Below, piece by piece: positions 45,044 through 55,864 of a stretch of 64,000 nucleotides of DNA (its first letter is position 1; every line of letters begins with the position of its first letter). The notes under the pieces are model-generated. The model was not told where the DNA came from, ran no database searches, and was given only the letters and a program-made list of their open reading frames with translations. The stretch lies in the NCBI GenBank assembly GCA_021777055.1, contig JAIQZO010000108.1, positions 1-64,000 of the forward strand, read 5' to 3'. This DNA comes from Candidatus Anammoxibacter sp. (lineage in GTDB: Bacteria; Planctomycetota; Brocadiia; Brocadiales; Anammoxibacteraceae). A program made the position numbers and the translations under genes.

Positions 45044-47572
45044 TCAGAATTCACGGGTAACTGTAACAGTTCCAAAAGCTTTATCATCTTTTCCGTCTGA
45101 CTGCTGGATAAACATGCTTACTGAGTGTTCTCCTACTCCACGAAATTCATGACTAGGGTTCTTGTTCGTACTTCTGTTGCCGGGAAGAAAACGACCAAAT
45201 CGTTTGTTAGAGCTGAATATCCATTCGGTATTTATTATTTCTTGGCCCTCATCTGCCTCAGAGAGGTTTGTAAATGATACTAGCTGCCCTGGTTTAACCT
45301 TTATATTAGCAGGTTGGAATTTTGCACAGGGTGCACCTTTAACACTGATTGTTCTAGTTGAGGTTGACTTGATTGTTGTTCCCGCGATCCGTACTTCTAA
45401 TTCTATCTCAAAGTCACCTTTTTGTGTGTATTCGTGTTCCGGGTTTTTTACCATACTTGATGTTCCATCGCCAAATTTCCATAAGTATTCAACTGGTACA
45501 TCGGGAGGGTCTATTTCTGATTGGTTAAAGAATTTCACAAGCAATGGAAAACAGGTTTCTAAGTCACGTTCTAATGAGAATGCGACCTTTTTTATTTCTA
45601 CGTCTATTTCTCCTTCTGCTTGTAATGTGAAATTTTTGCCAATAATATCATCTGTTATCTCAAGTCCCTTTTCTGTTTTTCCTGTGAAGTCATCTAAGGA
45701 TACAGTTATATCAAAAGAGCCTTCTGGTACCCCATCCAAGGCATAATTACCGTTGTCATCTGTAATAGTACTTGTAGAGAAATTATCACATATTAATTCT
45801 TGTGATGCGGATCTTGTTATTTCAACTAATGCACCGGTGACAGGTGTATTATCCACTGAGTTCGTAACTGTTCCGGAAATTGTTATAGAGCCAACGGTCT
45901 TTTCGTCATTTACCAGTGCATATACTTTTCCGTCAAATGATCCGGCAAAAATGGTTCCATCTTCTGCTATTGCCGGAGTAGAAGTTATTCCATTTTCAGT
46001 ATCTGTACACCACTTTAAAAGTCCGTCCTTTGTAATTGCTAGTAATCTCGGAAATTCACCCCCGGTTCCAATATAAATGGTGCCGTTTTTCCCTATTGAA
46101 GGCGATGCCCCTGCTATCTCTTCTCCAACTAACAGCCTCCACTTCTCCACTGGTGAGCCTAAACCGTCATCATTAATAGCGTAGACATTACCGTCATCCG
46201 ATCCAACATATATAGTACCGTCCTTGTCAATGGCAGGGGATGAAAGGATCGCGCCACCGGTTAAGAATTTCCATTTTAGTTCTCCCCCTGGTAGTACAGC
46301 ATAAAGGTTGCTATCTAAAGAACCAAAATATATTGTTCCGTCTACACCAATTGCGGGTGAAGATATTACGTCACCGCCAGCTACAAACGGTAATTCAAAT
46401 GTTAAGCTGAAATCTGGATTAATTCCATACAAAAATCCCCTCTGTGATATGATATAGACCGTTCCGTCGAGACTCTGTGCAGGTGATGAGACGATTGGGT
46501 CTATTTGGCCGCTTTCATCTTTCTCTATATCAAATATTCTAAAAAACAGTGAGCCAGTGTCTCTATCCCAACCATAAAACCTCCCATTTTGAGATCCCCA
46601 ATATATCCAGTTATTGAACCCTATAAGAGGTGAACCAGCAATGCCGTTTTCAATAAGCAGTGATGGGTTAAAACTTCGTAAATTGAATCGCCCGTCCAGA
46701 TCAACAGGTAAAGGACGTTGGTCCAAAAATGTCTGTTCCCGTCCGGCAAAGATTGACCCTGTGCATTCAACATTAAGTTCTGGTAAGCTAGGGCAAACTG
46801 GTACACCCTCATCATCAATAACTGTAGAAACTACAAAATCATGTAGACTGACCTCTCCAATATTTTGTATAACTTGTAAACCGCAAATATCAATGTTAAT
46901 CGTTCTTTCACAATCTTTTTCCTGGTGGGAGACAATTCCTTTGTGCGATCCTTTGGGGATGTTGTCAAAGAAGAAGTCACCATCATTATCTGAGATAGCA
47001 GTTGTACCTCCGATAGAAACTATTGCCCCTGCTAAAGGGACTTCATTCTCTCCGTCGATAACCCTTCCTTCTAAATGACCAAAATTTTCAGCACCTGATT
47101 GAATATAGTTTAACAGTTCAAAACCTCTCCCGGTAAAGAGTAATTCATACATTGACCCATCCCATGAACCTACATATATATTACCGTTGTTACCTATTGC
47201 AGGTGAGGAAAAGACGGAATTGAACGTCTTAAAAGTACCTGAAATATTACCTGTCTCCGGATCAATTGCAAAGAAATCTTTTGACAGTGAACCGATAAAA
47301 ACTGTACCGTTTGCATCTATACTTGGCGATGACGTGATGTCTGCTATAAATCCGGGCCCAGTATTTATTGGTGGAAATTTCTGCTTTACCGCATCGGGTT
47401 CATTTGGATTAGAATTAGGGTTTCTCTGGCTAGTATGTTGAGGATTATTTCTAAACATAGGCCATGAAGTTACAGCTGTTTGTGCCTTCAAATTTTCTGG
47501 AAGCAAAAGAAGTGAGAACAAAGCGGAAATAGTAATATATTTTAAAGTAAATAATATTAGTCGTCTTTTCAT
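45044..47572 (-). CDS. Secreted PQQ-type beta-propeller protein with carboxypeptidase-regulatory-like and PKD domains
   Basis: Repeated SSPAIxxDGTIYVGSxDxxxYA; GTVTNSVDNTPVTGALVEI; YLWKFGDGTSSMVKNPEHEY; signal peptide. Confidence 0.9.
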   Translation of the reverse strand: MKRRLILFTLKYITISALFSLLLLPENLKAQTAVTSWPMFRNNPQHTSQRNPNSNPNEPDAVKQKFPPINTGPGFIADITSSPSIDANGTVFIGSLSKDFFAIDPETGNISGTFKTFNSVFSSPAIGNNGNIYVGSWDGSMYELLFTGRGFELLNYIQSGAENFGHLEGRVIDGENEVPLAGAIVSIGGTTAISDNDGDFFFDNIPKGSHKGIVSHQEKDCERTINIDICGLQVIQNIGEVSLHDFVVSTVIDDEGVPVCPSLPELNVECTGSIFAGREQTFLDQRPLPVDLDGRFNLRSFNPSLLIENGIAGSPLIGFNNWIYWGSQNGRFYGWDRDTGSLFFRIFDIEKDESGQIDPIVSSPAQSLDGTVYIISQRGFLYGINPDFSLTFELPFVAGGDVISSPAIGVDGTIYFGSLDSNLYAVLPGGELKWKFLTGGAILSSPAIDKDGTIYVGSDDGNVYAINDDGLGSPVEKWRLLVGEEIAGASPSIGKNGTIYIGTGGEFPRLLAITKDGLLKWCTDTENGITSTPAIAEDGTIFAGSFDGKVYALVNDEKTVGSITISGTVTNSVDNTPVTGALVEITRSASQELICDNFSTSTITDDNGNYALDGVPEGSFDITVSLDDFTGKTEKGLEITDDIIGKNFTLQAEGEIDVEIKKVAFSLERDLETCFPLLVKFFNQSEIDPPDVPVEYLWKFGDGTSSMVKNPEHEYTQKGDFEIELEVRIAGTTIKSTSTRTISVKGAPCAKFQPANIKVKPGQLVSFTNLSEADEGQEIINTEWIFSSNKRFGRFLPGNRSTNKNPSHEFRGVGEHSVSMFIQQSDGKDDKAFGTVTVTREF

Positions 47573-47752
47573 GTAAGTGCCTTAAGTTAAATGTTTTGTG
47601 TGACTAAATTGGTTTTTCCGGTTTCAATTAATTACCTTTGTCTTTATTTTTCGGCAAAAAATGTTTTTTTTACATTTATTAATTACAATTGTTTATAAGT
47701 TGCAATCATTTAACTATGCACATATTAGAATCTCATTTAGGTTACTTCTGAT

Positions 47753-48154
47753 TTAGTCTGATGTTTTATTACTATTATTATTATATGCCAGAGGTAATAT
47801 CGTTTGTAAAATGATATACCGGTTGTTTGAAACCAGTCGATAGAGAAGAAACATTATATACTTGGAAACAGGTAGTTTAAATAAAATGGTTAGTCTACGA
47901 AACCGTTTAAGTCGTTTTACAATTTCTGGTATTGCAAGATCACCAATGAGTATTTGTCCATTAGGCAGAACCATGTGGAAAGATTCTAAACATTTCTCTT
48001 CGCTGATTTCTGGAAACCGTAACTTACGTTTTGTAGACTGGCATCTGATAAATTCAAAATTACCTTTGCATATGGCATGCAACTCTATCCATTTCATACA
48101 TCCACTGCATAAACTGCATTGGCCATCGTAAATTATTGTTGCGCTATTATTCAT
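47753..48154 (-). CDS. DCC family thiol-disulfide oxidoreductase (DUF393)
   Basis: IYDGQCSLCSGCMKW. Confidence 0.88.
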   Translation of the reverse strand: MNNSATIIYDGQCSLCSGCMKWIELHAICKGNFEFIRCQSTKRKLRFPEISEEKCLESFHMVLPNGQILIGDLAIPEIVKRLKRFRRLTILFKLPVSKYIMFLLYRLVSNNRYIILQTILPLAYNNNSNKTSD

Positions 48155-48428
48155 AGTTCTATTCTCTTGATCAGAAAGTTTTTTTCTACTTTTTTTGCAG
48201 ATTTTAATGCATTGTCGTAGTAAAATGCAATTGTTGACATTAATAAAGTTATTTTGTCGTTGAGCATAAGCATAAGTAATTTAGGAAAACGATCTTATGA
48301 AGTACTTCCATAATATGAAGAAAAAATAACATTTTAATATTATAGTAACTTATGGAAAAATGGTGATCACTTTGAATATAATGTGTCCTTAAGTTATGTA
48401 TAACATGTAATTAAAGAAAGGGGTTAAT

Positions 48429-48839
48429 ATGGAAGATGGTAGCACTGAAAGATCAGCACAATGTCCCATGTGTGCAGAAAGTATAAAGGTAGAGGCTATA
48501 ATCTGCAAACATTGCGGATCTGATACACATAATATCGTAACAGAAGAAGAAGGGACGTTTGTCAGGGTAAGGTTAAAGGCTTCGGATAAAGTATATAATG
48601 GAGATATATATGTTCCTCCAAATGTAAGACGGGTGAGTGATATGTTGAACGACAGGAGAAGCTTTGTTTTAATGGCTAATACGACTGAAGAGGCTTTGAA
48701 TAGGGAGCTTAGTATAGGATTTGTTGCTATAAACAAGACTGCAATAGAATGGGTGCGTGACAAGTCTGTTGTCGAAAGCGAATGTTGTGAACTCAAGAGT
48801 GAGTCTATTTTTCAGTCAGAAAGTAATAATAAGCAATAA
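48429..48839 (+). CDS. Zinc-ribbon domain protein
   Basis: CPMCAESIKVEAIICKHCG N-terminal zinc ribbon. Confidence 0.8.
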   Translation: MEDGSTERSAQCPMCAESIKVEAIICKHCGSDTHNIVTEEEGTFVRVRLKASDKVYNGDIYVPPNVRRVSDMLNDRRSFVLMANTTEEALNRELSIGFVAINKTAIEWVRDKSVVESECCELKSESIFQSESNNKQ

Positions 48840-48910
48840 AATAAATAGGTAATGGGTAGTAAATGTTATTATTTTGCTACCCCGAAAAGACCTTTTGACT
48901 GATAAAATAA

Positions 48911-48938
48911 TTGACAAAAATATTTTTTTCAATATAAT
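48911..48938 (+). promoter_or_regulatory. Consensus sigma70 promoter TTGACA-N16-TATAAT
   Basis: Exact hexamers at 48911-48916 and 48933-48938, upstream of the Rrf2 gene. Confidence 0.85.
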
Positions 48939-48945
48939 CTTTACT

Positions 48946-48967
48946 TTGTTGCATAGTTAGTCAACAA
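48946..48967. promoter_or_regulatory. Candidate operator TTGTTG-N10-CAACAA at the predicted transcription start
   Basis: Perfect 6-10-6 palindrome 8 bp after the -10 box. Confidence 0.55.
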
Positions 48968-49039
48968 TAGGGTGTTGAAATTTGTTTCTTAACGGAGAAC
49001 AAACAGAGTTAATCTGTTTTATTATTGACTATATATAGA

Positions 49040-49486
49040 ATGAAATTATCTAGTAAAACTGAATATGCGGTACTGGCTCTTTTGGAGTTGGGACAGAGAT
49101 TTGGCGAGGGGTTTATTTTAAGTAGAGAGATTGCCAGGAAGCGCAATATCCCGGAATCGTTTTTAGAGCGGATTCTTTTAACCTTAAAAAATGCAGGGTT
49201 AATAGTCAGCGTCAGGGGGGCGACCGGTGGTCATTATCTTGCAAAGAAACCAGAAGAGCTCGAGATACGTGCGATAATAGAGCTTTTTGAGGGCTCTCTG
49301 GCTCCTTCGGATTGTGTTAATGAAAGGATTACGTTTTCTCCATTATGTCCTTCTGAATCTGCTTGTGTTGTAAAGAATCTTTGGCAGCGGATGTATGATT
49401 CCATGTTGAGGAGTTTGGAGGATCTGACATTGCAAAACCTTTTGTCTGACGAGAAGGGTATGAGAAAAAAAGCATCAAAGGTTTAA
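49040..49486 (+). CDS. Rrf2 family transcriptional regulator
   Basis: MKLSSKTEYAVLALLEL…SFLERILLTLKNAGLIVSVRGATGGHYLAK. Confidence 0.93.
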   Translation: MKLSSKTEYAVLALLELGQRFGEGFILSREIARKRNIPESFLERILLTLKNAGLIVSVRGATGGHYLAKKPEELEIRAIIELFEGSLAPSDCVNERITFSPLCPSESACVVKNLWQRMYDSMLRSLEDLTLQNLLSDEKGMRKKASKV

Positions 49487-49560
49487 TGGTATTTAATAGG
49501 GATGTAATCCTTCTGTAATTGAGAATTGAAACTAGTTAAATTATACATTTGGTTGCGGTT

Positions 49561-51279
49561 ATGCCGCTCAATGAGATTGTTTTGGATATGGACAAAGTTA
49601 AAATAACAAGATTAAAAACCGATGTTTTAATCGTTGGAGGTGGGGCGGCAGGCTGTTTTGCTGCTTCAGAGTTAAAATTAAATGCTCCCAATTGTGACTG
49701 TATTGTAATGGAGAAGGCCCATATTGACAGGAGCGGATGCCTGGCAATGGGGATAAATGCTATAAATGCCTATCTTAATCCGGGGGAGACACCTGACTCA
49801 TTTGTTGCATATATTAAAAATGAGTTTATGGGTGTTGTCAGGGAAGACTTGCTCTATTCAATCGCCGAAGGTTTAAACAGTGTTGTGCATGAAGTAGAAG
49901 GCTGGGGTTTACCTATTGAAAAAGACAGGAACGGATATTACAAGATGAGGGGTAAAAGAAGCATTCGAATACATGGCGAGAGATTGAAACCCATACTTGC
50001 TGAACGAGCTAAACGTTCTGGAGCAAAGATCTTAAATAGGGTAGTTGCTACGAATTTCATCTTTGACGGAGAGAGAGTAAGCGGTGCGTATGGATTTGGC
50101 ATCAGGGATATGACATTTTATGTGATAGAGGCCAAAGCGGTGCTTGTTGCTACAGGCGGAGCATCAAGAATATACAAGCCGAATAATGAGGGAAGTGCCA
50201 GGAATCTGATGTGGTACTCACCATGGAATGTAGGGACAGGTTATGCCATGGGAACTCGTATTGGGGCAGAGATGACATGCTTTGAGAACCGTTTTGTCGC
50301 ACTCAGGGTAAAAGACGTGAATGCTCCTACCGGAACATTGGCACTTGGTGTGGGTGCCAAGCAGATAAACGCTATAGGTGAGTCTTACTTATCTGAAAGG
50401 TATGAATGTTTTGGTGGTAGAAAATGTGTAACTCCTTACAGGCTTTATGCTACTATCTTGGAAGATAAGGCTGGAAGGGGACCTTGTTATCTGGATATTT
50501 CACACCTTAGTGACAGGGAGAGAAGAAAACTTAAAGAGGATTTCTTGAGTATGAATCCTTCCATTGTCCTTCTTTGGGCGGACGAAGGCCTGGATAAGAA
50601 GTTAAGCTGTGTGGAGATTTGCGGGACAGAGCCTTTCATAGAGGGTGGGCATTCAGAAGCTGGATACTGGGTCGATGTTGACAGGAGGACGACCATAAAA
50701 GGTCTGTATGCTGCCGGAGATATAACCGGAGGGTCTCCAAAAAAATATGCAAGCGGTGCATGGGTAGAAGCTAGAATTTCAATAAAAACTATTCTTGCCG
50801 ACATTAATTTAAATGGTAAAATTAGAGCTGTAGATGAATCGGATATACAGAATGAGTTGCAAAGGATAACAGCTCCTTTTTATAACCATAACCAGAACAG
50901 TGTCACTGCCCGTGAGATGGAGGAGCGGCTGCAAAAGGTGATGGATGAGTATGCAGGAGGGATTTCTACTAACTATGAGCTAAATGATAAACGGTTGCGG
51001 CTGGCGCGGGATCTTTTAAATGAACTTCTTGGCCACTTAGAATTCCTGAGGGCGGAGAACAGTTATGAACTTGTTGGATGCCTGGAGATAATTGATAGGA
51101 TTGAGGTTGCCCAGGTACTTGTAGAACATCTTTTTCACCGACGTGAGACAAGATGGCCATGTTATCAGACACGTATCGATTTTCCTGATCGGGATGACAG
51201 ATTTTGGTTAAAATATGTCAATTCTGTTCGCGATACTAGCAGTGGTAAAATAAAGATTATAAAACGGAATTTACAGTAA
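49561..51279 (+). CDS. aprA: Adenylylsulfate reductase-type flavoprotein subunit (AprA-like)
   Basis: VLIVGGGAAGCFAASEL FAD motif; AprA-like body; followed by aprB-like, cysD, cysNC; start moved from TTG 49549. Confidence 0.82.
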   Translation: MPLNEIVLDMDKVKITRLKTDVLIVGGGAAGCFAASELKLNAPNCDCIVMEKAHIDRSGCLAMGINAINAYLNPGETPDSFVAYIKNEFMGVVREDLLYSIAEGLNSVVHEVEGWGLPIEKDRNGYYKMRGKRSIRIHGERLKPILAERAKRSGAKILNRVVATNFIFDGERVSGAYGFGIRDMTFYVIEAKAVLVATGGASRIYKPNNEGSARNLMWYSPWNVGTGYAMGTRIGAEMTCFENRFVALRVKDVNAPTGTLALGVGAKQINAIGESYLSERYECFGGRKCVTPYRLYATILEDKAGRGPCYLDISHLSDRERRKLKEDFLSMNPSIVLLWADEGLDKKLSCVEICGTEPFIEGGHSEAGYWVDVDRRTTIKGLYAAGDITGGSPKKYASGAWVEARISIKTILADINLNGKIRAVDESDIQNELQRITAPFYNHNQNSVTAREMEERLQKVMDEYAGGISTNYELNDKRLRLARDLLNELLGHLEFLRAENSYELVGCLEIIDRIEVAQVLVEHLFHRRETRWPCYQTRIDFPDRDDRFWLKYVNSVRDTSSGKIKIIKRNLQ

Positions 51280-51647
51280 TGATATATATTGATAAAAATG
51301 TTTGTAATGGTTGTGGGAAAAGTAAAGAAACCATGTGTGAGCGTATTTGTCCGGGCGATCTATTGTTTCGTAACAATGATAAAAAGGCAGATATTCGTGA
51401 TCAGGGGGCTTGCTGGGTCTGTGCCGCTTGTGTAAAGGCGTGCCCGCGGCATGCAATTGAATTAAAGTTACCTTTACAGATAGGGGGTAACGGGGCTTCT
51501 CTAAACGCAAGGGTTTCCAAGGGTGAAACAATATGGGCGCTTAAAGATTTGAAGGGAAATGTGGAGGAGTTTAAGATCAAATCTTGGGTTGACCGAGATA
51601 AAGAGGGTTGTCCGGCGTTGATTAGCGAAAAGGCTGATAAAGTCTAA
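51279..51647 (+). CDS. aprB: 4Fe-4S ferredoxin, adenylylsulfate reductase beta subunit-like
   Basis: [22 protein letters not shown] and [21 protein letters not shown]. Confidence 0.85.
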   Translation: MIYIDKNVCNGCGKSKETMCERICPGDLLFRNNDKKADIRDQGACWVCAACVKACPRHAIELKLPLQIGGNGASLNARVSKGETIWALKDLKGNVEEFKIKSWVDRDKEGCPALISEKADKV

Positions 51648-51694
51648 CGGGCGGACTGTTAAATTGTAAAAAATATTTCTATAGAGAGTTTTTT

Positions 51695-52600
51695 ATGAAC
51701 AATTTTGATCATACATATTTAAAACACCTTGAATCAGAATCGATTCACATAATCAGGGAGGTTGCGGCAGAGTTTAAGAAACCTGTCATGTTGTATTCGG
51801 TAGGAAAAGATTCCAGTGTGATGGTGCGACTTACACAGAAGGCCTTCCATCCGGGAAAGATACCTTTTCCATTAATGCATATTGATACAGGTTACAAATT
51901 CCCGGAGATGATTGAGTTTCGCGATAAATTGGTTAAAAGTATAGGTGCAAATCTTATTGTAGAACGTAATGAAGAGTGGATCTCTAAAGGGACTCATCCT
52001 TCAAAAGTGGGGACTGACAAGTGTTGTGCAAAGTTAAAGACGCAGGGATTGTTAGATGGCCTTAAAAAACATGGATTTGATGCTGCTTTTGGAGGTGCAC
52101 GACGGGATGAGGAAAAATCGCGGGCCAAAGAGCGAGTGTTCTCGTTTCGTGATGAATTTGGACAGTGGGATCCAAAGAATCAGCGTCCGGAGCTTTGGAA
52201 TATATATAACTGCCTCATTAATGAGAACGAATCCATAAGGGTATTTCCATTGAGCAATTGGACTGAGACGGATGTGTGGCAGTACCTTAAGTTAGAAAAC
52301 ATACCTATTGTTCCAATCTATTATGCAATGGAAAGAGAGGTTGTGGATAGAGGTGGAATATTGGTTCCTTATGATAAAAACACCATATTAAAAGAGGGTG
52401 AAAAGGTTGAGACCGTTATGAGTAGATTCAGGAGTTTGGGTTGTTCGCCGTGTACAGGCGCAATCAGGTCTACTGCCAAGACGATTGATGAAATTATTAT
52501 TGAGTTGGGAGATGTTAAGAAATCTGAGCGTGAAAATCGTATTATTGATCACGGTTCGGATAGCTCTATGGAAGATAAGAAAAAGGAGGGTTATTTCTAA
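51695..52600 (+). CDS. cysD: Sulfate adenylyltransferase subunit 2
   Basis: [54 protein letters not shown]. Confidence 0.97.
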   Translation: MNNFDHTYLKHLESESIHIIREVAAEFKKPVMLYSVGKDSSVMVRLTQKAFHPGKIPFPLMHIDTGYKFPEMIEFRDKLVKSIGANLIVERNEEWISKGTHPSKVGTDKCCAKLKTQGLLDGLKKHGFDAAFGGARRDEEKSRAKERVFSFRDEFGQWDPKNQRPELWNIYNCLINENESIRVFPLSNWTETDVWQYLKLENIPIVPIYYAMEREVVDRGGILVPYDKNTILKEGEKVETVMSRFRSLGCSPCTGAIRSTAKTIDEIIIELGDVKKSERENRIIDHGSDSSMEDKKKEGYF

Positions 52601-52603
52601 GCT

Positions 52604-54514
52604 ATGATAAAAAGTCAATATGAATCTCAAACCGAAATACTTAGATTTACTACGGTTGGTAGTGTGGATGATGGGAAGTCAACTCTGATAGGCAGGCTAC
52701 TTTCTGAAACGAATAATATTTATGAAGACCAGCTTGAAGCCGTTGCAAATGTTGCGAAACGAAAAGGTGAGGAAGAGATAGACCTTGCTTTGCTTACTGA
52801 CGGACTTGCCGCTGAACGGGAACAGGGAATTACCATTGATGTTGCATATAGATATTTCCAGACGGCCAAGCGTAAATTTATCATTGCTGATACTCCTGGT
52901 CATGTACAATATACACGTAATATGGTTACCGGCGCGTCGACGGCAAACCTTGCGATTATTTTAATAGATGCCAGAAAAGGTATTCTTGAACAGTCAAAGA
53001 GGCATGGGTTTATTGCCAGCCTATTGCAAGTGCCGCACTTGATTGTTTGTGTAAACAAGATGGATCTTGTGGAATATTCACAGGACACATATCAGACAAT
53101 CGTAGATGATTATGATAAATTTTCAAAAAAACTGGAAATAAAGGATGTTACTTACATACCGGTTTCGGCGCTTAAAGGTGATAACATAACCAGCAAAAGC
53201 GAAAGCACTAAGTGGTATGACGGGCCTACACTTCTTCATGTTCTTGAGAATGTACATGTGAGTGCGGATACCAACCTTCTTGATTTTCGTTTTCCCATAC
53301 AATATGTTATAAGGCCTGATCACACATTTAGAGGGTATGCGGGGAAGATAGTTTCAGGTAGCATCACTCCTGGCGAGGAGGTTGCAATATTGCCATCGGG
53401 CAAGAGATCAAAAGTTAAAGAGATTATCACATATGATGGTAATCTTGAAGAGGCCAGTGCTCCATTTTCAGTGGTGATTACACTTGAAGATGAGATAGAT
53501 ATCAGTAGGGGTGATATGATTGTACGCTGTCATAATGTTCCAGAAATTGATAGAAACTTTGATGCAATAATTTGCTGGATGAGTGACGATCACCTTAAAG
53601 TAGGTAAGAATTATCTTATTAAACATACAACGAAAACCATTAAAGGGTTTGTAAGCAAGCTTGATTATACTATTGATGTGAACACACTTCATCGTAAGTC
53701 GGCAACCTCACTTGAACTTAACGAGATTGCCAGGGTAGAGATAAGTGCGACCCAGCCTTTAATCTTAGATAGTTATAATAAGAACCGAAGCACCGGAAGT
53801 TTTATCCTGATTGATCCCGATAGCAACTTTACTGTTGGTGTTGGTATGATAAGGGAGCCACTGCAGACACTTGAGGAGAAGCTTCAGGGAGAATTAAGCG
53901 TTGCTGGTGTTGTAGATAGGGCGACTAATGTAACAAAAGAGAATATTGCTGTATCATTGGAAAAACGTGAAAAGAGAAACGGTCATAAAGCTGCGGTAAT
54001 ATGGTTGACCGGATTATCTGGTTCTGGTAAATCTACTATTGCAAAGAACCTTGATGAGGCGTTATTTAACCTTAATTGCCACACTGCAATACTGGACGGT
54101 GATAATGTCAGACATGGACTATGCAGAGATCTTGGTTTTTCGGATAAGGAACGCAACGAGAACATTCGCAGGGTAAGTGAGGCTGCAAAGATTTTATATG
54201 ATCATGGTTCTATTGTGATTTGTACATTTATTTCACCTTCCAGAAAACAGCGTGATGAAGCTCGTGATCTTTTTCCAGATGACAGGTTTTTTGAGGTATT
54301 TGTTCGGTGTAGTCTGAAGGCCTGTATTCATCGTGATCCAAAAGGTTTGTACAAAAAAGCTATTGATGGAAAGATTCCTGAGTTTACGGGTATTACGGCT
54401 CCATATGATGAGCCGCTCAGTCCAGAGATTATAGTTGATACAGAGCACACTTCAAGGGAAGATGCAGTACAAGAAGTTATTGACAAAATAAGGGAAAAAG
54501 GGATAATAGGTTAG
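52604..54514 (+). CDS. cysNC: Bifunctional sulfate adenylyltransferase subunit 1 / adenylylsulfate kinase
   Basis: GTPase motifs GSVDDGKSTLIGRL, DTPGH; C-terminal APS kinase WLTGLSGSGKSTIA…ILDGDNVRHGLCRDLGFSDKERNENIRR. Confidence 0.97.
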   Translation: MIKSQYESQTEILRFTTVGSVDDGKSTLIGRLLSETNNIYEDQLEAVANVAKRKGEEEIDLALLTDGLAAEREQGITIDVAYRYFQTAKRKFIIADTPGHVQYTRNMVTGASTANLAIILIDARKGILEQSKRHGFIASLLQVPHLIVCVNKMDLVEYSQDTYQTIVDDYDKFSKKLEIKDVTYIPVSALKGDNITSKSESTKWYDGPTLLHVLENVHVSADTNLLDFRFPIQYVIRPDHTFRGYAGKIVSGSITPGEEVAILPSGKRSKVKEIITYDGNLEEASAPFSVVITLEDEIDISRGDMIVRCHNVPEIDRNFDAIICWMSDDHLKVGKNYLIKHTTKTIKGFVSKLDYTIDVNTLHRKSATSLELNEIARVEISATQPLILDSYNKNRSTGSFILIDPDSNFTVGVGMIREPLQTLEEKLQGELSVAGVVDRATNVTKENIAVSLEKREKRNGHKAAVIWLTGLSGSGKSTIAKNLDEALFNLNCHTAILDGDNVRHGLCRDLGFSDKERNENIRRVSEAAKILYDHGSIVICTFISPSRKQRDEARDLFPDDRFFEVFVRCSLKACIHRDPKGLYKKAIDGKIPEFTGITAPYDEPLSPEIIVDTEHTSREDAVQEVIDKIREKGIIG

Positions 54515-54685
54515 CATTTATATCTAACTATTTAGAAGAAATTATCAGGTGTAAACAATTCTGATAAGAGTGAATTGTATATCTGGTTATATAACCGAGA
54601 TTTAGCTTTGTAAACATGGCGGTGCAATTCGCTTTTCTTAATAAATATAGTGGAATATTTTGATTTCCCCTTCCCTTAATTGTAG

Positions 54686-55774
54686 ATGTACAGAAAACTA
54701 TTCATATTCATATGTTTTGTCACTATCTTTTTTTGGTTTAGCTCCATTGTAAGGCAAAGTTTTGCAGAAATTAAGGACGATGACGAACTGCTGGAAATGT
54801 TGTCAAAGATAAACGATGAGTTAATGTTGAAAGAGATGGATAAATATCTCGACGAAGATAAACGTGCGCATCCAAAAGATGCGCAATTTATCAGGGAACC
54901 AAGTGATGGTGAACACGAAGAAGATGATGATTTTAGCCTGAACTTTAATGTTGGTGAGAAGGCTTTATATAGTGTCAGGACCTTGAATATGAAGGTTCCT
55001 GGAATGAAAAATGCCGTAGTTGCCTTCAATGTGGATAAAAGGATCTTTGAAGGTAAAGAGTGTTATGTCTTTAATGCGGTCGCTAAGGGCGGTGGGTTTG
55101 GATATAATTTGATACTTGCAACGGAATCTTTTATAGATAGCAAATCTTTTTATCCTGTCTTATTTACTAATACCCAATCCGGTTCTGAAGTTCGAAAACA
55201 TAAGCTTGTGTTTTCAGACGATAAAATAGAGTACATAAAGATGAAGCATTGCAAATCGTTTGATGATTGCAGTGTAGATGCCCATTATAAGAAGAAGAGG
55301 GGTGCGAAAGTACACTGTAAAGGGTGTGACGATAGGAATCATTATAAATGGCGGGTTAGATCAGTTCATAATAACGAAAAGCCTACTTATGATCTCCTCT
55401 CTGCACTTTTTGTTGCACGTACATTTGACATTCATGTTGGTGGTAAGAATGCGGAGATGGTACTTGTTGACGGGCGTGATCTCTGGAAGATGAAAATCAG
55501 GCCAGTAAGTGAAGAAACAATCGAAACCGCAGCAGGATCATTTGATACTATTTTGGTTGTATTGGAATCAATGCCATTTAATGATCATGCAAAGAAACAG
55601 GACTCCTTTAGGGGGCTTTTTGGCCTTAAGGGCGATATTAAACTTTGGATTGACAAAGTCAGTAAGACCATTATAAAGATTACGGGCTCTTATCCGTTGA
55701 TTTTTGACATTAAGATTGAAATTACGATTAAATCCATTGAAAGTGGTGTGGTAAAGTTGACAAACGCAGGTTAA
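54686..55774 (+). CDS. DUF3108-like secreted protein
   Basis: Signal peptide; NVGEKALYSVRTLNMKVPG…LWIDKVSKTIIKITG. Confidence 0.72.
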   Translation: MYRKLFIFICFVTIFFWFSSIVRQSFAEIKDDDELLEMLSKINDELMLKEMDKYLDEDKRAHPKDAQFIREPSDGEHEEDDDFSLNFNVGEKALYSVRTLNMKVPGMKNAVVAFNVDKRIFEGKECYVFNAVAKGGGFGYNLILATESFIDSKSFYPVLFTNTQSGSEVRKHKLVFSDDKIEYIKMKHCKSFDDCSVDAHYKKKRGAKVHCKGCDDRNHYKWRVRSVHNNEKPTYDLLSALFVARTFDIHVGGKNAEMVLVDGRDLWKMKIRPVSEETIETAAGSFDTILVVLESMPFNDHAKKQDSFRGLFGLKGDIKLWIDKVSKTIIKITGSYPLIFDIKIEITIKSIESGVVKLTNAG

Positions 55775-55864
55775 TTAAAGATAGTTAAATTTCCTGTTTA
55801 CCTTAATTAGCAATGAAAGTTTTTATTAAAAACAAGTCTTTACATAGTAGTATTAACATATAAA

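Noticed and set aside
45162-47441. Plus-strand ORFs (e.g. 194 aa at 45162) over the beta-propeller gene
   Set aside because: Antisense shadows of a clear coding frame with repeats and signal peptide.
49549-49560. TTG start of the AprA-like ORF
   Set aside because: An ATG 12 bp downstream is a better start; the upstream piece (ttggttgcggttatgccg) resembles the edge of the dispersed repeat, but the match is too short to call.
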